DNA from: Chloroflexota bacterium
GTDB lineage: Bacteria; Chloroflexota; Anaerolineae; Aggregatilineales; Phototrophicaceae
DNA: 64,000 nt
Assembly: GCA_020161935.1 (NCBI GenBank)
Contig: JAIUNI010000001.1
Coordinates: 1,054,001 to 1,118,000 of the forward strand
Reading direction: 5' to 3'
The translations under genes and the position numbers were made by a program. The notes under the pieces are model-generated. The model was not told the DNA's origin, did not search any database, and saw only the letters and a program-made list of their open reading frames with translations. Below are positions 45,094 to 56,428 of this stretch, in pieces (positions within the stretch are counted from its first letter, which is position 1; the number at the start of each line of letters is the position of its first letter).

Positions 45094-46097
45094 ATCTGAC
45101 CAATGCGGCGCAAAATCGCTTGGTCTTCCAGTGCTCGCCCTGCCCCGACCGCAACCGCAATCATCGGGTTCTCGGCACGGTAAACCGGAACACCCGTTTC
45201 GCGCGTCAGGAATTGATCCATCCCCCGAAGCAGCGCACCACCACCGGTCAGCACAATCCCACGGTCGATAATATCAGACGCGAGTTCCGGTGGCGTGGTT
45301 CCCAAGACCGCTTTCGCTACATTAGTGATTGCCGAAAGTGGTTCTTGCAGCGCTTCGACCACCTCGCCTGTCGTAATCGTAACTGTGCGCGGCAAACCAC
45401 TGACGTTATCACGCCCTTGAATTTCCATCGACATCGTTTCGCCCACATCAATCGCGGCACCAACCTGAATCTTGATGGACTCGGCGCTTGGCTGCCCGAT
45501 GCTCAGGTTATACTTCCGGCGTATATAGTTCTGTATCGCCTCGTCTAAGCGCAAGCCGCCGATACGACCGCTTTCCGCGCGTACGATGTTGTTCATCGTA
45601 ATAACAGCCGCTTCGGTGATACCACCACCGATATTAATCACCATGTCACCCGCAGGCGTACTCACGGGCAGTCCTGCCCCAATCGCTGCCGCCAGCGGTT
45701 CCCAGATCAGATAAGCCTCTCGTGCGCCTGCGGAAAGCGCTGCCTCATGCACAGCCCTCTTTTCAACGCTGGTCACACCAAACGGCACGGTAATCATGAC
45801 TGTAGGCTTGAATAAGCGAACGCGACCTGCAATCTTATCGAAGAAATGGCGCAGCATAACCTCGGTGACTTCATAGTCTGCAATCACGCCGTCCCGCAAC
45901 GGGCGCACAACCTGAATGTCCTCATCATCTACCTTACCCAGCATTTCACGCGCCGGCTGGCCGATTTCGACGATGCGTTCTTCTTCCGCCGTGAGTGCAA
46001 CCAAAGAGGGTTCTTGCAGAACGATCTGTCCATTTTCGTAAATAAGAACATTGACCGTACCGAGGTCAACACCCAATTGTTTTCGGAATAATCCCAT
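45090..46097 (-). CDS. mreB: Rod-shape-determining protein MreB/Mbl family
   Basis: A 335-residue bacterial actin. Phosphate motifs GVDLGTVNVLIY and INIGGGITEAAVI and the adenosine motif LTGGGALLRGMDQ are all present. It begins MGLFRK, where the hydrophobic tip would dock on the membrane. It guides cell-wall synthesis in elongated cells. mreC and mreD are not next to it, so it may be the Mbl-like paralogue outside the main mre cluster. Confidence 0.94.
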   Translation of the reverse strand: MGLFRKQLGVDLGTVNVLIYENGQIVLQEPSLVALTAEEERIVEIGQPAREMLGKVDDEDIQVVRPLRDGVIADYEVTEVMLRHFFDKIAGRVRLFKPTVMITVPFGVTSVEKRAVHEAALSAGAREAYLIWEPLAAAIGAGLPVSTPAGDMVINIGGGITEAAVITMNNIVRAESGRIGGLRLDEAIQNYIRRKYNLSIGQPSAESIKIQVGAAIDVGETMSMEIQGRDNVSGLPRTVTITTGEVVEALQEPLSAITNVAKAVLGTTPPELASDIIDRGIVLTGGGALLRGMDQFLTRETGVPVYRAENPMIAVAVGAGRALEDQAILRRIGQI

Positions 46098-46174
46098 AGG
46101 TTTTAAACCATTTCGTTGTCAAGATTGCAGCAGGATACTATACCACAAACCAGCGTGTATAGGGGGCATTTGTA

Positions 46175-46207
46175 CAAAACAAATAGGGCAAGTCGTACTT
46201 GCCCTAT
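46175..46207 (-). terminator. Rho-independent terminator of the F1-ATPase operon
   Basis: Perfect 10-bp stem ATAGGGCAAG (46183-46192) with CTTGCCCTAT (46198-46207), loop TCGTA. On the minus strand a TTGTTTTGT tract follows. It lies 28 bp past the atpC stop. Confidence 0.9.
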
Positions 46208-46234
46208 CGCACTTCAAAACAGAAGAATAACGAG

Positions 46235-46687
46235 TTAATCGTTATCCTCGTCAGAAACAATTCGCAGGATAGAAGAGGATCGGTTCTTCAATTTGTTCTT
46301 GACCTTCAGCGCCAGTTCCGCACGACGCAGCTCAAGCGCCGCAGTACGGTTTTCCGCTTCGGGAACACCTTCAGCCATCAACTTAGCCGCACTATGCCGC
46401 GCCGTTTCGATCTTCTGCTCATCCAGCGCGAATGAGGACTCCGCGAGATAAGCGAGAGCGACGACTTTATCAGGACGAACATCTACGACACCGCCGTAAA
46501 TAACAAACCGTTCTTCCTTATTGCCCTTCCGAACGACCAATTCGCCGAAGCCCATCGTCGTCAGCACGGGGGCATGGTGCGGCAGTACGCCCATTTCACC
46601 TTCCGAACCGGGAACGATCACCATATCCGCTTCCCGCTCTTCGAAAACCTTTTTCTCCTGCGTCACAATTTCAACGTGTAATGGCAT
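46235..46687 (-). CDS. atpC: F1 ATP synthase epsilon subunit
   Basis: A 150-residue epsilon subunit. The N-terminal beta-sandwich shows MPLHVEIVTQEKKVFE and MGVLPHHAPVLTTM; the C-terminal two-helix part is Ala/Glu/Lys-rich. It links the gamma rotor to the c-ring and can inhibit ATP hydrolysis. It is the last gene of the F1 cluster, 62 bp after atpD. Confidence 0.94.
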   Translation of the reverse strand: MPLHVEIVTQEKKVFEEREADMVIVPGSEGEMGVLPHHAPVLTTMGFGELVVRKGNKEERFVIYGGVVDVRPDKVVALAYLAESSFALDEQKIETARHSAAKLMAEGVPEAENRTAALELRRAELALKVKNKLKNRSSSILRIVSDEDND

Positions 46688-46749
46688 GTTGCCTCCTGTA
46701 TCTATCAGATACCGCGCTTACGAATGCTTACGCGGCATCATAATAGGGA

Positions 46750-48159
<1,410 letters not shown>

Positions 48160-48256
48160 TTATCTCCTGTTAACTGTCGCGGTGGTACCTGTCGCCCCAC
48201 CTGACGATCCACTTGTTCAAAAACGTTCGTGACCAACCATCACGAATATGAATAGC

Positions 48257-49237
48257 CTATTGATGCCCATTACTGGAATGCGCGGGGGTATTAGCGAAAC
48301 CGGCTGTGATTTCATTAGCCAAAGTATCAATCGATGCTTGCAACGCCTCAGCACCACCCACGATGTCCAAAATTTCCGCCGTAATGGCCGCTTGACGAGC
48401 CTTGTTGTAGACCAGCGTCAGGTCACCGATAAGCTGCGTCGCGTTATCCGATGCGTTACGCATGGCAACCATACGCGCCGAGTGTTCGCTCGCTTGGCTT
48501 TCAAGCAGGGCTTGGTAGAGTTGCAACTCGGTAAAACGCGGCACGATTTCATCTAAAATCGCGTTTGCGTCGGGTTCATACTCGTAATCCGAATTCGATT
48601 CGCTAACCTGTGGAATATCCTTCAGCGACTCTTTCAGGATACTATCTTCGGTTGAGAACGGCAGCAGCGGCAGCCAGCTCAAAACCACAGGACGCTGTGT
48701 CAATGTGTTCACGAAGTCGGTGTAAGCAATGAACACATCATCAACATTACCGGATAAGAATTCCTCAATCGCCAAACGTGCTGCGGGCGCAATATCAGCA
48801 ACCGTGGGGTCAGCACCGAACGCGCTGAACTCGGCGATCACATTCGCGCCGCTGCGGATGAGCGAGTCACGACCCTTCTTACCAATCGTGAGCCACTTCA
48901 CAGGCTTGCCTATACGTTGGGCGAAGCGCTGCGCGACACGGATGATATTCGAGTTGAATGCACCAGCCAAACCCCGATCAGAGGTAATGAGTACGACCAT
49001 GACCGACTTAATTTCAGGACGAGCCGTTAACAAAGGATGTAAAGGAACACCCTTCGTGCCTGTACTCTGAACATTCAGCAAAATTTCCCATGCCTTTTCA
49101 GCAAACGCACGGCTCGCAAGCACGCGCGCCTGTGCCTTCCGCACGCGCGAAGCCGAAACCGCTTCCAACGCGCGTGTGATCTGGGAAATGTTTTTCACAC
49201 TACGAATACGTTTCTTTACTTCACCGGCTGTAGCCAT
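48257..49237 (-). CDS. atpG: F1 ATP synthase gamma subunit
   Basis: A 326-residue gamma subunit. The N-terminal rotor helix is GEVKKRIRSVKNISQITRAL and the C-terminal helix has ARMVAMRNASDNATQLI; ITSDRGLAGAFNSN is the family mark. It is a little longer (about 30-40 residues) than the common 285-290. It has GGAG before its ATG. It sits between atpA and atpD as usual. Confidence 0.96.
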   Translation of the reverse strand: MATAGEVKKRIRSVKNISQITRALEAVSASRVRKAQARVLASRAFAEKAWEILLNVQSTGTKGVPLHPLLTARPEIKSVMVVLITSDRGLAGAFNSNIIRVAQRFAQRIGKPVKWLTIGKKGRDSLIRSGANVIAEFSAFGADPTVADIAPAARLAIEEFLSGNVDDVFIAYTDFVNTLTQRPVVLSWLPLLPFSTEDSILKESLKDIPQVSESNSDYEYEPDANAILDEIVPRFTELQLYQALLESQASEHSARMVAMRNASDNATQLIGDLTLVYNKARQAAITAEILDIVGGAEALQASIDTLANEITAGFANTPAHSSNGHQ

Positions 49238-49307
49238 TGTTTTCTCCTTATGCTGCTACCAGAAGCACATATGGGTGCGGCGAACCACACCCGCCTCGGC
49301 TTGCAGT

Positions 49308-50813
49308 TTAGCTCCAGCTCGCATTGACAGTATTGAGGGCTTCCTTCAACGTGGCTTCCTGTGCATCATCCAGCGTCTTCTTATCGCCGATGCTGTTCGC
49401 CAGTTCCGCGAATTGGGTGTTGAAAGTGCGGAGGAATATGCTTTGCCATTCCTTCACACGTTCAACCGTCACGTTGTCCAAATAGCCCTTGGTACCTGCA
49501 TAAATCAGGGCAACTTGGTCAGCCATCGACAGCGGTTGGTACTGGGGTTGCTTCAACAGTTCAGTCAGGCGCAAACCACGATCAAGCTGCTGCTGGGTCG
49601 CCTTATCAAGGTCAGAACCGAATTGAGCGAATGCCGCCAGCGAACGGAACTGAGCAAGGTCAAGGCGCAAACCACCGGCGACCTTCTTCATCGCCTTCGT
49701 CTGCGCGTCACCACCGACGCGGCTAACGCTGATACCGACGTTAATCGCGGGGCGAGTACCGGCGTAGAACAATTCCGGTTCGAGGTAAATCTGGCCGTCG
49801 GTAATCGAAATAACGTTTGTGGGAACGTAGGCCGACACGTCGCCCAGCAGCGTTTCAATAACCGGAAGCGCCGTCAAGCTGCCACCACCACGCGCATCGC
49901 TCAACTGAGCGGCACGTTCCAGCAAACGGCTGTGGAGGTAGAACACATCGCCGGGGTAGGCTTCACGTCCGGGGGGACGGCGCATGAGCAGCGATACTTG
50001 GCGGTACGCCCAAGCGTGCTTGGATAGATCGTCATAAACGACCAGCGCGTCCTTACCGTTTTCCATAAACCATTCACCAATCGCGCAACCAGAATAGGGG
50101 GCGATGTAGTTCATAGCGGCGGAGTCAGAAGCCGAAGCGACGACGATGGTCGTGTAGTCCATCGCGCCGTATTCTTCCAACAGCGCCACCAATCGCGCGA
50201 CTTCACCACGGCGCTTGCCAATCGCGACGTAGATACAGTACACATCCTTGCCCTTCTGGTTCAGGATGGTGTCGATAGCGATAGCCGTCTTACCCGTCTG
50301 ACGGTCGCCGATAATTAACTCACGCTGACCACGACCAATCGGGGTCATCGAGTCAATCGCGACAACACCGGTCTGTAGCGGGCGACCGACGTTCTTACGT
50401 TCGATTACACCGGGGGCGATACGTTCGATGTTAAAGAACTCGGTTGCGGCAATAGGGCCTTTGCCGTCAACCGGCGCACCCAGCGCGTCAACAACGCGGC
50501 CAACCAAACCAGCACCAACGGGAACGGAAGCGATACGACCAAGAGGACGAACTTCATCGCCTTCCTGAATGGTGTCATACTCACCCAAAATGATGATACC
50601 GACGTTGTCTTTTTCAAGATTGAACGCGATACCGGGAGTACCATTTGTGAACTGTACCAGTTCGCTAAAGCGAATATTTTCGAGGCCGGAAATACGGGCG
50701 ATACCGTCACCGACTTCGAGTACACGCCCTACTTCAACCGACTCAATCGTCTTACCATAACCTTCAATCTGCTTGAGCAATGACTCATAAATATCGTTGG
50801 AGATCACAGCCAT
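49308..50813 (-). CDS. atpA: F1 ATP synthase alpha subunit
   Basis: A 501-residue alpha subunit. Walker A is [13 protein letters not shown], and [17 protein letters not shown] is the family signature. GGAGG lies 5-6 nt before the ATG at 50813 and fixes the start; a longer frame upstream is unsupported. The gene opens an alpha-gamma-beta-epsilon cluster. The usual upstream genes (a, c, b and delta subunits) are absent; proC lies there instead. Confidence 0.97.
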   Translation of the reverse strand: MAVISNDIYESLLKQIEGYGKTIESVEVGRVLEVGDGIARISGLENIRFSELVQFTNGTPGIAFNLEKDNVGIIILGEYDTIQEGDEVRPLGRIASVPVGAGLVGRVVDALGAPVDGKGPIAATEFFNIERIAPGVIERKNVGRPLQTGVVAIDSMTPIGRGQRELIIGDRQTGKTAIAIDTILNQKGKDVYCIYVAIGKRRGEVARLVALLEEYGAMDYTTIVVASASDSAAMNYIAPYSGCAIGEWFMENGKDALVVYDDLSKHAWAYRQVSLLMRRPPGREAYPGDVFYLHSRLLERAAQLSDARGGGSLTALPVIETLLGDVSAYVPTNVISITDGQIYLEPELFYAGTRPAINVGISVSRVGGDAQTKAMKKVAGGLRLDLAQFRSLAAFAQFGSDLDKATQQQLDRGLRLTELLKQPQYQPLSMADQVALIYAGTKGYLDNVTVERVKEWQSIFLRTFNTQFAELANSIGDKKTLDDAQEATLKEALNTVNASWS

Positions 50814-51033
50814 TGAGGCCTCCTTACTACCTTTAGCTAATATTCCCACTATGCTAACAGCGTTTACGCTGGTTTAAGCCGATTCTGAGGAATGAACAAA
50901 TATAGCATAAATTGTAACTGATGGATGCCTATCTGTCCACTTTTTCACAAACAAAACCCGATTGATTTCGTGTAAGATAAATATCTACCGAGACACGAAC
51001 AGCATTTCGTCACAAATAACAGTTCATCTGCGG

Positions 51034-51894
51034 TTATCGATCACCTTCCAATGTGTCAGGGTTCCGCACCGGTGTTCCGCCGCCCAACGCCACTGACCGT
51101 TGGAAAGCTGCCCATACCGCCCGTGAAATCACGGTTCGCAAACCGCCCTTTTCGAGATGGTAAATGGCCTCTGCCGATGTCCCACCGGGGCTGGTCACTT
51201 GGTTGCGGAGCTGTGCTGGATGCAAACCTGATTTTTCGGCATATTCAATCGAACCACGCATCGTTTGCAACACCAAACGCTCGGCATCCCGCCGCGAAAA
51301 CCCCATATGGACACCCGCATCAATGAGCGATTCCATAAACATAAACACGTAAGCGGGGCCAGTGCCACTTAAAGCAGTCGCCATATCAAGATAGCGTTCA
51401 TCATCTAAGAAAATCTGGTCGCCCAGCGCACCGAGTAAAGTGCGTGCCTGTTCTTGCTGTTCTGGCAGCACTGCTGGGGTTGCCGTCCATACCGTAATCC
51501 CCTGCCCGATTTGCGCGGGTGTATTCGGCATCGCCCGTACCACACTCGCATTGCCAACCCCATCAGCAATGGTTTTAATCTTCGCCCCCGCGATGATACT
51601 GAGCACGAGTTTAGAAGTACTCGCACCCGCCTTTAGTTCTGGCATCACATGACCTAGCACCTGCGGCTTAACCGATAGCACCAAAATATCAGCCGCCTGA
51701 GCAGCATTATTATTATCGGTCGTGCCTTTCAAGCCGTAGCGGTTACTCAATTCTTGAACATGCTCCGCACGCGGGTCGGAAGCAATAATCTGCTGGGGTG
51801 GCAGCAGTTTATCATTCAACAATCCCTTAATCATGGCCTCCGCCATGACCCCGCTGCCAATAAATGCGACCGTCATATTGCCTAAAGACATCAT
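51034..51894 (-). CDS. proC: Pyrroline-5-carboxylate reductase
   Basis: A 286-residue ProC. The N-terminal NADP motif is AFIGSGVMAEAMIKGLL, and the C-terminal signature SGTGPAYVFMFMESLIDAGV is complete, followed by QVTSPGGTSAEAI. It reduces pyrroline-5-carboxylate to proline. GGGGG lies just upstream, so the ATG at 51891 or 51894 is the likely start. It starts 6 bp after the racemase-like gene, so they are probably cotranscribed. Confidence 0.95.
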   Translation of the reverse strand: MMSLGNMTVAFIGSGVMAEAMIKGLLNDKLLPPQQIIASDPRAEHVQELSNRYGLKGTTDNNNAAQAADILVLSVKPQVLGHVMPELKAGASTSKLVLSIIAGAKIKTIADGVGNASVVRAMPNTPAQIGQGITVWTATPAVLPEQQEQARTLLGALGDQIFLDDERYLDMATALSGTGPAYVFMFMESLIDAGVHMGFSRRDAERLVLQTMRGSIEYAEKSGLHPAQLRNQVTSPGGTSAEAIYHLEKGGLRTVISRAVWAAFQRSVALGGGTPVRNPDTLEGDR

Positions 51895-51900
51895 ATCCCC

Positions 51901-53067
51901 CTAAAAGTAGTTTTTATAAACCTGTTCCGATGTCCAACGCTGTGCAGCAGCTTCAAGCCGTTCTTCCACCACCTCAACCCCAATCCCCGGCGCGGTTGGG
52001 GCGGCAATCCGGCTGTTCGCGCCCAAGAAGAACGGCGGCTCGGTCAAATCAGGATCAAAGTAACGATCTGTCGCTGAAATATCGCATGGCAATGTGACAG
52101 CAGGCAGTGAGGCAAACGCCAAGTTCGCCGCTCGCCCAATTCCGGTCTCCATCAAACCGCCGATCCAAAGCGGCAAGTTGTGCGCCACACAAATCTTATA
52201 AATTTCGAGGCTTTCGGTATAACCGCTAACCCGCGCTGGCTTCAAATTCAGGATACGGCAAGCACCCAAGTCCAGCGCCAAGCGTAAATCATCCGCCGAG
52301 CAAATGCTTTCATCGAGGCAAATCGCCGTCTTAAGCTGTGGTTGCAACTTACTATGCTCGTAAATATCATCATGCCCCAACGGCTGCTCGATCATCAGCA
52401 AATTCAGGTCGTCAACCTGCTTCAAGCGATCGGCATCCGCTAACGTGTAGGCACTGTTCGCGTCGAGCATCAGCACGATGTTGGGATAAACTTTACGCAC
52501 GGCACGAGCCAACTCGACATCCCATCCCGGTTCGATCTTCAGCTTGATTCGACCGTAGCCCTGCCCCAGCCGCTTTTCAATAACCTCCAATGTTTCCTCA
52601 ATCGTCGGCTTAATGCCGATACTCACCCCCACATTCGCATACCCGCGTGATTGGTGATCTGCGGGCAAATACGCCGCGAATGCTTGAGCCAACGATACTC
52701 CATTGGTTTTCGCCAGTGCGTCCCAAACCGCTGCCTCCAACCCGTGTTTCGCCATGTGATGCCCACGTACACGGCTGAACAGAGAGGGTACTTCCGTCGC
52801 GCTTGTGATCGTCTTACCGAGCAGCGCCGGAATCAAGAACTCGCTCATGATATGGAGCGCGGTGCCGACCGTTTCATAATTGTAGCCGGGGGCGATTTCA
52901 GGTGATGCTTCCCCCCACCCGACCACGCTGTCGTCCGTCTCCAATCGCGCAACCACGCCCGTCTTAAAAGGTTCATCGCCCGAACTGGTCTTGAGCGTTT
53001 CAACCAGCGACATAGCTATCGGATATAACTTAATCGAACGAACAATAATCGGCTTCACAATTCGCAT
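51901..53067 (-). CDS. N-succinylamino acid racemase / o-succinylbenzoate synthase (enolase superfamily)
   Basis: A 388-residue member of the muconate-lactonising subgroup. Catalytic Lys175 and Lys177 are in RIKLKIEPGWD, metal ligands Asp202 (LDANSAYT), Glu227 (IEQPL) and Asp252 (LDES), and the second base Lys276 (NLKPARV). GGLMETGIGRAANLAFASLP is the OSBS/NSAR family mark. OSBS works in menaquinone synthesis, while NSAR racemises N-succinyl amino acids. No men gene lies nearby, but a GNAT acyltransferase gene sits 17 bp upstream, the setting known for NSAR in a D- to L-amino-acid conversion route. I therefore lean to NSAR. Confidence 0.85.
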   Translation of the reverse strand: MRIVKPIIVRSIKLYPIAMSLVETLKTSSGDEPFKTGVVARLETDDSVVGWGEASPEIAPGYNYETVGTALHIMSEFLIPALLGKTITSATEVPSLFSRVRGHHMAKHGLEAAVWDALAKTNGVSLAQAFAAYLPADHQSRGYANVGVSIGIKPTIEETLEVIEKRLGQGYGRIKLKIEPGWDVELARAVRKVYPNIVLMLDANSAYTLADADRLKQVDDLNLLMIEQPLGHDDIYEHSKLQPQLKTAICLDESICSADDLRLALDLGACRILNLKPARVSGYTESLEIYKICVAHNLPLWIGGLMETGIGRAANLAFASLPAVTLPCDISATDRYFDPDLTEPPFFLGANSRIAAPTAPGIGVEVVEERLEAAAQRWTSEQVYKNYF

Positions 53068-53084
53068 TCCTTTAACAGGAGACG

Positions 53085-53990
53085 TTAGTTGCTGCTAAAA
53101 TCAATCCGCTCAAACGCTTTATCCGCTTGGCTAAACAGGTAAAACGCACGGTCACGCCCATCATGTTTCGCGACGAGGAAATCCGTCACCACATAACCAG
53201 CGCTAAATAGCCGCTGGAATACATCGCGGATATGCAGCCGCCATTTAACAGCTAATGCTGCATCCGCTTTTTCGACCGCTTCAATATCCGCTGGAATTTC
53301 GACTAAACCCAACGAACCCGTTGGCAGCTCAAACCCTTCATTTGGGATGGGTTGTCCAGCTTCACTTACTCGCGCCTCGTTTACAATCGGTGTTTCTGCC
53401 TCTAAATACTGCGCCAGTTCCAGAACGCCGCGTGATCCATTCAACCGTTCTTCCACGCGCCGGTTCGTAACCCACCATTCAGCCGCCAGCCGGTCAGAAC
53501 CACCGAAACGGATAAGGCCACCTTCTTGCGAAGTTCCATAATAGTTTTCGAGGTACGTCGTACTAATCGCAGCCAATTTGCGGATGTTCAGGTGCGCGTT
53601 TGCGGCCAGCAGCGGGTCAAACGTCCATGTCACCAAGCGAATACCCTGCCGCATCGCAAATTCACGCTGACGCTTCTTCAGCTTGTACCCGACCCCCTGC
53701 CCGCGATATTCCGGCAGCACGATCATGCGCTTTGAAATGAGACGTAAGTTAGCCATAGCAGGCCGGTTAATATCCTGCGTATCGGTACCCAAAAACCCGA
53801 TCAGTACCGCCACCATCTTATCTTCATCAAAAGCCGCGATCACCTGCCCGCCTGAGGTCGCAATCGAAAAGAGCATATGCGCCGGTACAACCGACTCTAA
53901 ATCATTACCCCAATAGGCTTTTTGCAATTCGACAGCCTCATACATCTCATCGTATTTTTGCAGAGACCGAATACTCGTAATAGTCGCCAT
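53085..53990 (-). CDS. GNAT-family acyltransferase paired with the racemase
   Basis: A 301-residue GNAT-like protein. The acyl-CoA binding motif is EYRGQGVGYKLK (about 116-127), following LRLISKRMIVLP. In other bacteria, proteins of this COG3375-like type lie next to N-succinylamino acid racemases and transfer succinyl groups to D-amino acids. The close pairing here (17 bp gap, same strand) fits this role; the substrate is inferred from context only. Confidence 0.8.
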   Translation of the reverse strand: MATITSIRSLQKYDEMYEAVELQKAYWGNDLESVVPAHMLFSIATSGGQVIAAFDEDKMVAVLIGFLGTDTQDINRPAMANLRLISKRMIVLPEYRGQGVGYKLKKRQREFAMRQGIRLVTWTFDPLLAANAHLNIRKLAAISTTYLENYYGTSQEGGLIRFGGSDRLAAEWWVTNRRVEERLNGSRGVLELAQYLEAETPIVNEARVSEAGQPIPNEGFELPTGSLGLVEIPADIEAVEKADAALAVKWRLHIRDVFQRLFSAGYVVTDFLVAKHDGRDRAFYLFSQADKAFERIDFSSN

Positions 53991-54046
53991 GCTCGTTATA
54001 CAACCTTATCCACAATGTCTATTTAACAGAAAGTGATGATGCCTGC

Positions 54047-54994
54047 TTAAGCGCTCCGGGGTCGCCGCCGAAGCATATATCGAAGCGCCGAAAAGTTGGA
54101 AGTCTTATTGGGTAGGTAAGTGAGTAATGTATCTTCAAAACGGCGCGGGTGTATACCAAAATAACTGTAAATATTCCCTAACGGTGCCGTTCGGTTAGTT
54201 GCCAACATATCAAGCCACTGCGGTGTCATCAATGAACGCGGGAAAATACGACTGTAAAGCCCTGTCAGTGACCGTAGCAAATAAGGAGGTGTTGGTATGA
54301 CTAGCCGACCAATGCCCGATACGCGCATGATGGTATAGATCAGATCCTCAACCGTAATATATTCAGGCCCGCCTATATCGAGTATGGTGTCCACCGTATC
54401 GACCAATTCCAAACTGCGAACAATGGCCTCAATCAAATCATTGATATAAATTGGATGCAGTACCACTTCGCCACGCCCCGGCATCAGGTAAACAAATGGT
54501 GTGGTCTTGAGCATCATCGCAATATGGTTGATGAAAGAATCATCCTCACCGAAGACGACACCGGATCGGATAATCGTATAGGCCAAGCCGCTGGTGCGGA
54601 TCGTATCTTCGACAATCCCCTTCACCCGTAACAGCATGTAAGCCGATGACAGCGAGGAACCAAGCTGGCTGACGGTGATAATCCGCCCGACACGTGCCGC
54701 CCGCGCTGCCGTTACTAGGTTACGTGTCCCTACCACTTCAACCCGTTCAAGGTCGCGGGTACGCCCCCACCACTGGGCATTCTCTAGGTGAATAATGGTA
54801 TGAGCGCCGCTAACGGCCTTGAATGCGGTTTCTTCATCCAGCAAGCTGCCAGTAATGATTTCAGGCGTTTGTTCCCACGGCAGCGCCCCTTTACGCGACT
54901 CGGGCAGCAGGCAGCGCACAGCTCGGTTATCCGCCATCAGACGTTTAACCAAATGTCGTCCAACAAAACCTGTCGCACCGGTCACGAGAATCAT
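54047..54994 (-). CDS. NAD(P)-binding SDR protein (NmrA/NDUFA9-like)
   Basis: A 315-residue protein with the Rossmann motif GATGFVGRHL. The position of the usual YxxxK reads YMLLRVK (SSAYMLLRVKGIVED), so the classical catalytic pair is altered, as in atypical SDRs related to complex I subunit NDUFA9 and NmrA. It may be a structural or sensory protein rather than an enzyme. It lies upstream of the GNAT gene on the same strand and diverges from fabF. Confidence 0.8.
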   Translation of the reverse strand: MILVTGATGFVGRHLVKRLMADNRAVRCLLPESRKGALPWEQTPEIITGSLLDEETAFKAVSGAHTIIHLENAQWWGRTRDLERVEVVGTRNLVTAARAARVGRIITVSQLGSSLSSAYMLLRVKGIVEDTIRTSGLAYTIIRSGVVFGEDDSFINHIAMMLKTTPFVYLMPGRGEVVLHPIYINDLIEAIVRSLELVDTVDTILDIGGPEYITVEDLIYTIMRVSGIGRLVIPTPPYLLRSLTGLYSRIFPRSLMTPQWLDMLATNRTAPLGNIYSYFGIHPRRFEDTLLTYLPNKTSNFSALRYMLRRRPRSA

Positions 54995-55068
54995 TGTGCC
55001 TCCGCAAAGGTCGCATTATATCATTTCGGTCTAAGCGATAAAATCCCGCAATACTGCAACCACCACCC

Positions 55069-55098
55069 TTGTGAGGGGTTAAATGCAGTATATATAAT
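55069..55098 (+). promoter_or_regulatory. Candidate sigma-70 promoter of the fabF-fabH operon
   Basis: TTGTGA (55069-55074) and a perfect TATAAT (55093-55098) with an 18-bp spacer, 70 bp before the fabF start. Confidence 0.6.
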
Positions 55099-55168
55099 TC
55101 ACACTCTTTAACGAGTTAATAAAGGTTCATGCAGTTCATCGTGTTGAATTGCTGTCTGGAGGATGATC

Positions 55169-56428
55169 GTGGAACGAACGCGGGTAGTTGTCACCGGTAT
55201 GGGCATACTCTGTCCTACGGGCAACACAGTGGAAGAAGCATGGGCAAACGCAGCAGCAGGTAAAACCGGTATTGGTACCATCCAACGGTTTGATACCTCT
55301 CATCTCGAAAATCACTTCGGTGGCGAAGTCAAAAACTTTGATCCAAACGAAGTCTTAGGGCGGCGTGAAGCGCGCCGTACCGACCGTGTAACCCAACTCG
55401 GCATGTACGCGGCACAAGCGGCGCTCGAAGACTCCGGCCTCAAAATTACCGACGATAATCGGTACGATGTCGGCTGCATCATGGGCAGCGGTATCGGTGG
55501 CATTGGTTCCATCTTCGACGCAGTGAAATCATTCCTTGAACGGGGCGCAAAAGCCGTCAGTCCGCTGATGGTTCCGATGATGCTCCCTGACAGTCCCTCA
55601 TCCAAAGTCGCGATGACATGGGGCTTGCGTGGGCCAAACTTCGCCATCTCGACCGCCTGTGCCACCGGCAACAACAGCATCGGCGAAGCGACTGAAATCA
55701 TTCGTCGTGGCGGCGCAAAAGCGATTTTAGCGGGTAGCACCGAAGCGGGCTTGGTCGAAATCGCGATGGCAAGCTTTAACAACATGACCGCCATTTCGCG
55801 GCGCAACGAAGCCCCTGAAAAAGCCTCCCGCCCCTTCGACATTGACCGTGATGGCTTCGTGGTTGCAGAAGGCGCGGCGCTGCTCATGCTCGAAGACCTC
55901 GACCATGCCATCGCCCGTGGCGCAAAAATCTATGCCGAAATTCTGGGCTATGGTCAAAGCTGTGATGCCTACCACGTCACTGCCCCGCTGGAAACCGGCG
56001 AAGGCGCGGCCAAGGCAATGGAACTGGCACTCGAAAATGCCAACTTGAAGCCTACGGACATCAGCTATATCAACGCACATGGTACAAGTACACCTCTGAA
56101 CGACAAAAGCGAAACCGTTGCCATCAAGCGTGCGCTCGGTGAAACCGCCTACGAAATTCCGATCAGTTCAACCAAATCCGTAACCGGACATTTGATGGGT
56201 GCAGCCGGCGCAGTCGAGGCGGTATTCTCGATCATGGCACTGCGCGACAACTTCGTCCCACCAACCGTCAACCTTGACAACCAAGACCCGGAATGTGACC
56301 TGAACTACACACCAAATGTCGGGGTCAAGCGTGAGCTTAAAACGGTCATGAGTAATTCATTCGGTTTTGGCGGTCATAACGCTGTCATTATATTTGGCAA
56401 ATACGAGCAAAATGGTCACACCACCTAA
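55169..56428 (+). CDS. fabF: Beta-ketoacyl-ACP synthase II
   Basis: A 419-residue KAS II. The active-site Cys is in STACATGNNS, and the two His are in NAHGTSTPLND and TKSVTGHLMGAAG. It elongates acyl-ACP in fatty-acid synthesis. The ribosome site GGAGG (55158-55162) lies 6 nt before the GTG at 55169 but touches the upstream ATG at 55163, so GTG is the better start. The 3' end overlaps fabH by 17 bp. Confidence 0.95.
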   Translation: MERTRVVVTGMGILCPTGNTVEEAWANAAAGKTGIGTIQRFDTSHLENHFGGEVKNFDPNEVLGRREARRTDRVTQLGMYAAQAALEDSGLKITDDNRYDVGCIMGSGIGGIGSIFDAVKSFLERGAKAVSPLMVPMMLPDSPSSKVAMTWGLRGPNFAISTACATGNNSIGEATEIIRRGGAKAILAGSTEAGLVEIAMASFNNMTAISRRNEAPEKASRPFDIDRDGFVVAEGAALLMLEDLDHAIARGAKIYAEILGYGQSCDAYHVTAPLETGEGAAKAMELALENANLKPTDISYINAHGTSTPLNDKSETVAIKRALGETAYEIPISSTKSVTGHLMGAAGAVEAVFSIMALRDNFVPPTVNLDNQDPECDLNYTPNVGVKRELKTVMSNSFGFGGHNAVIIFGKYEQNGHTT

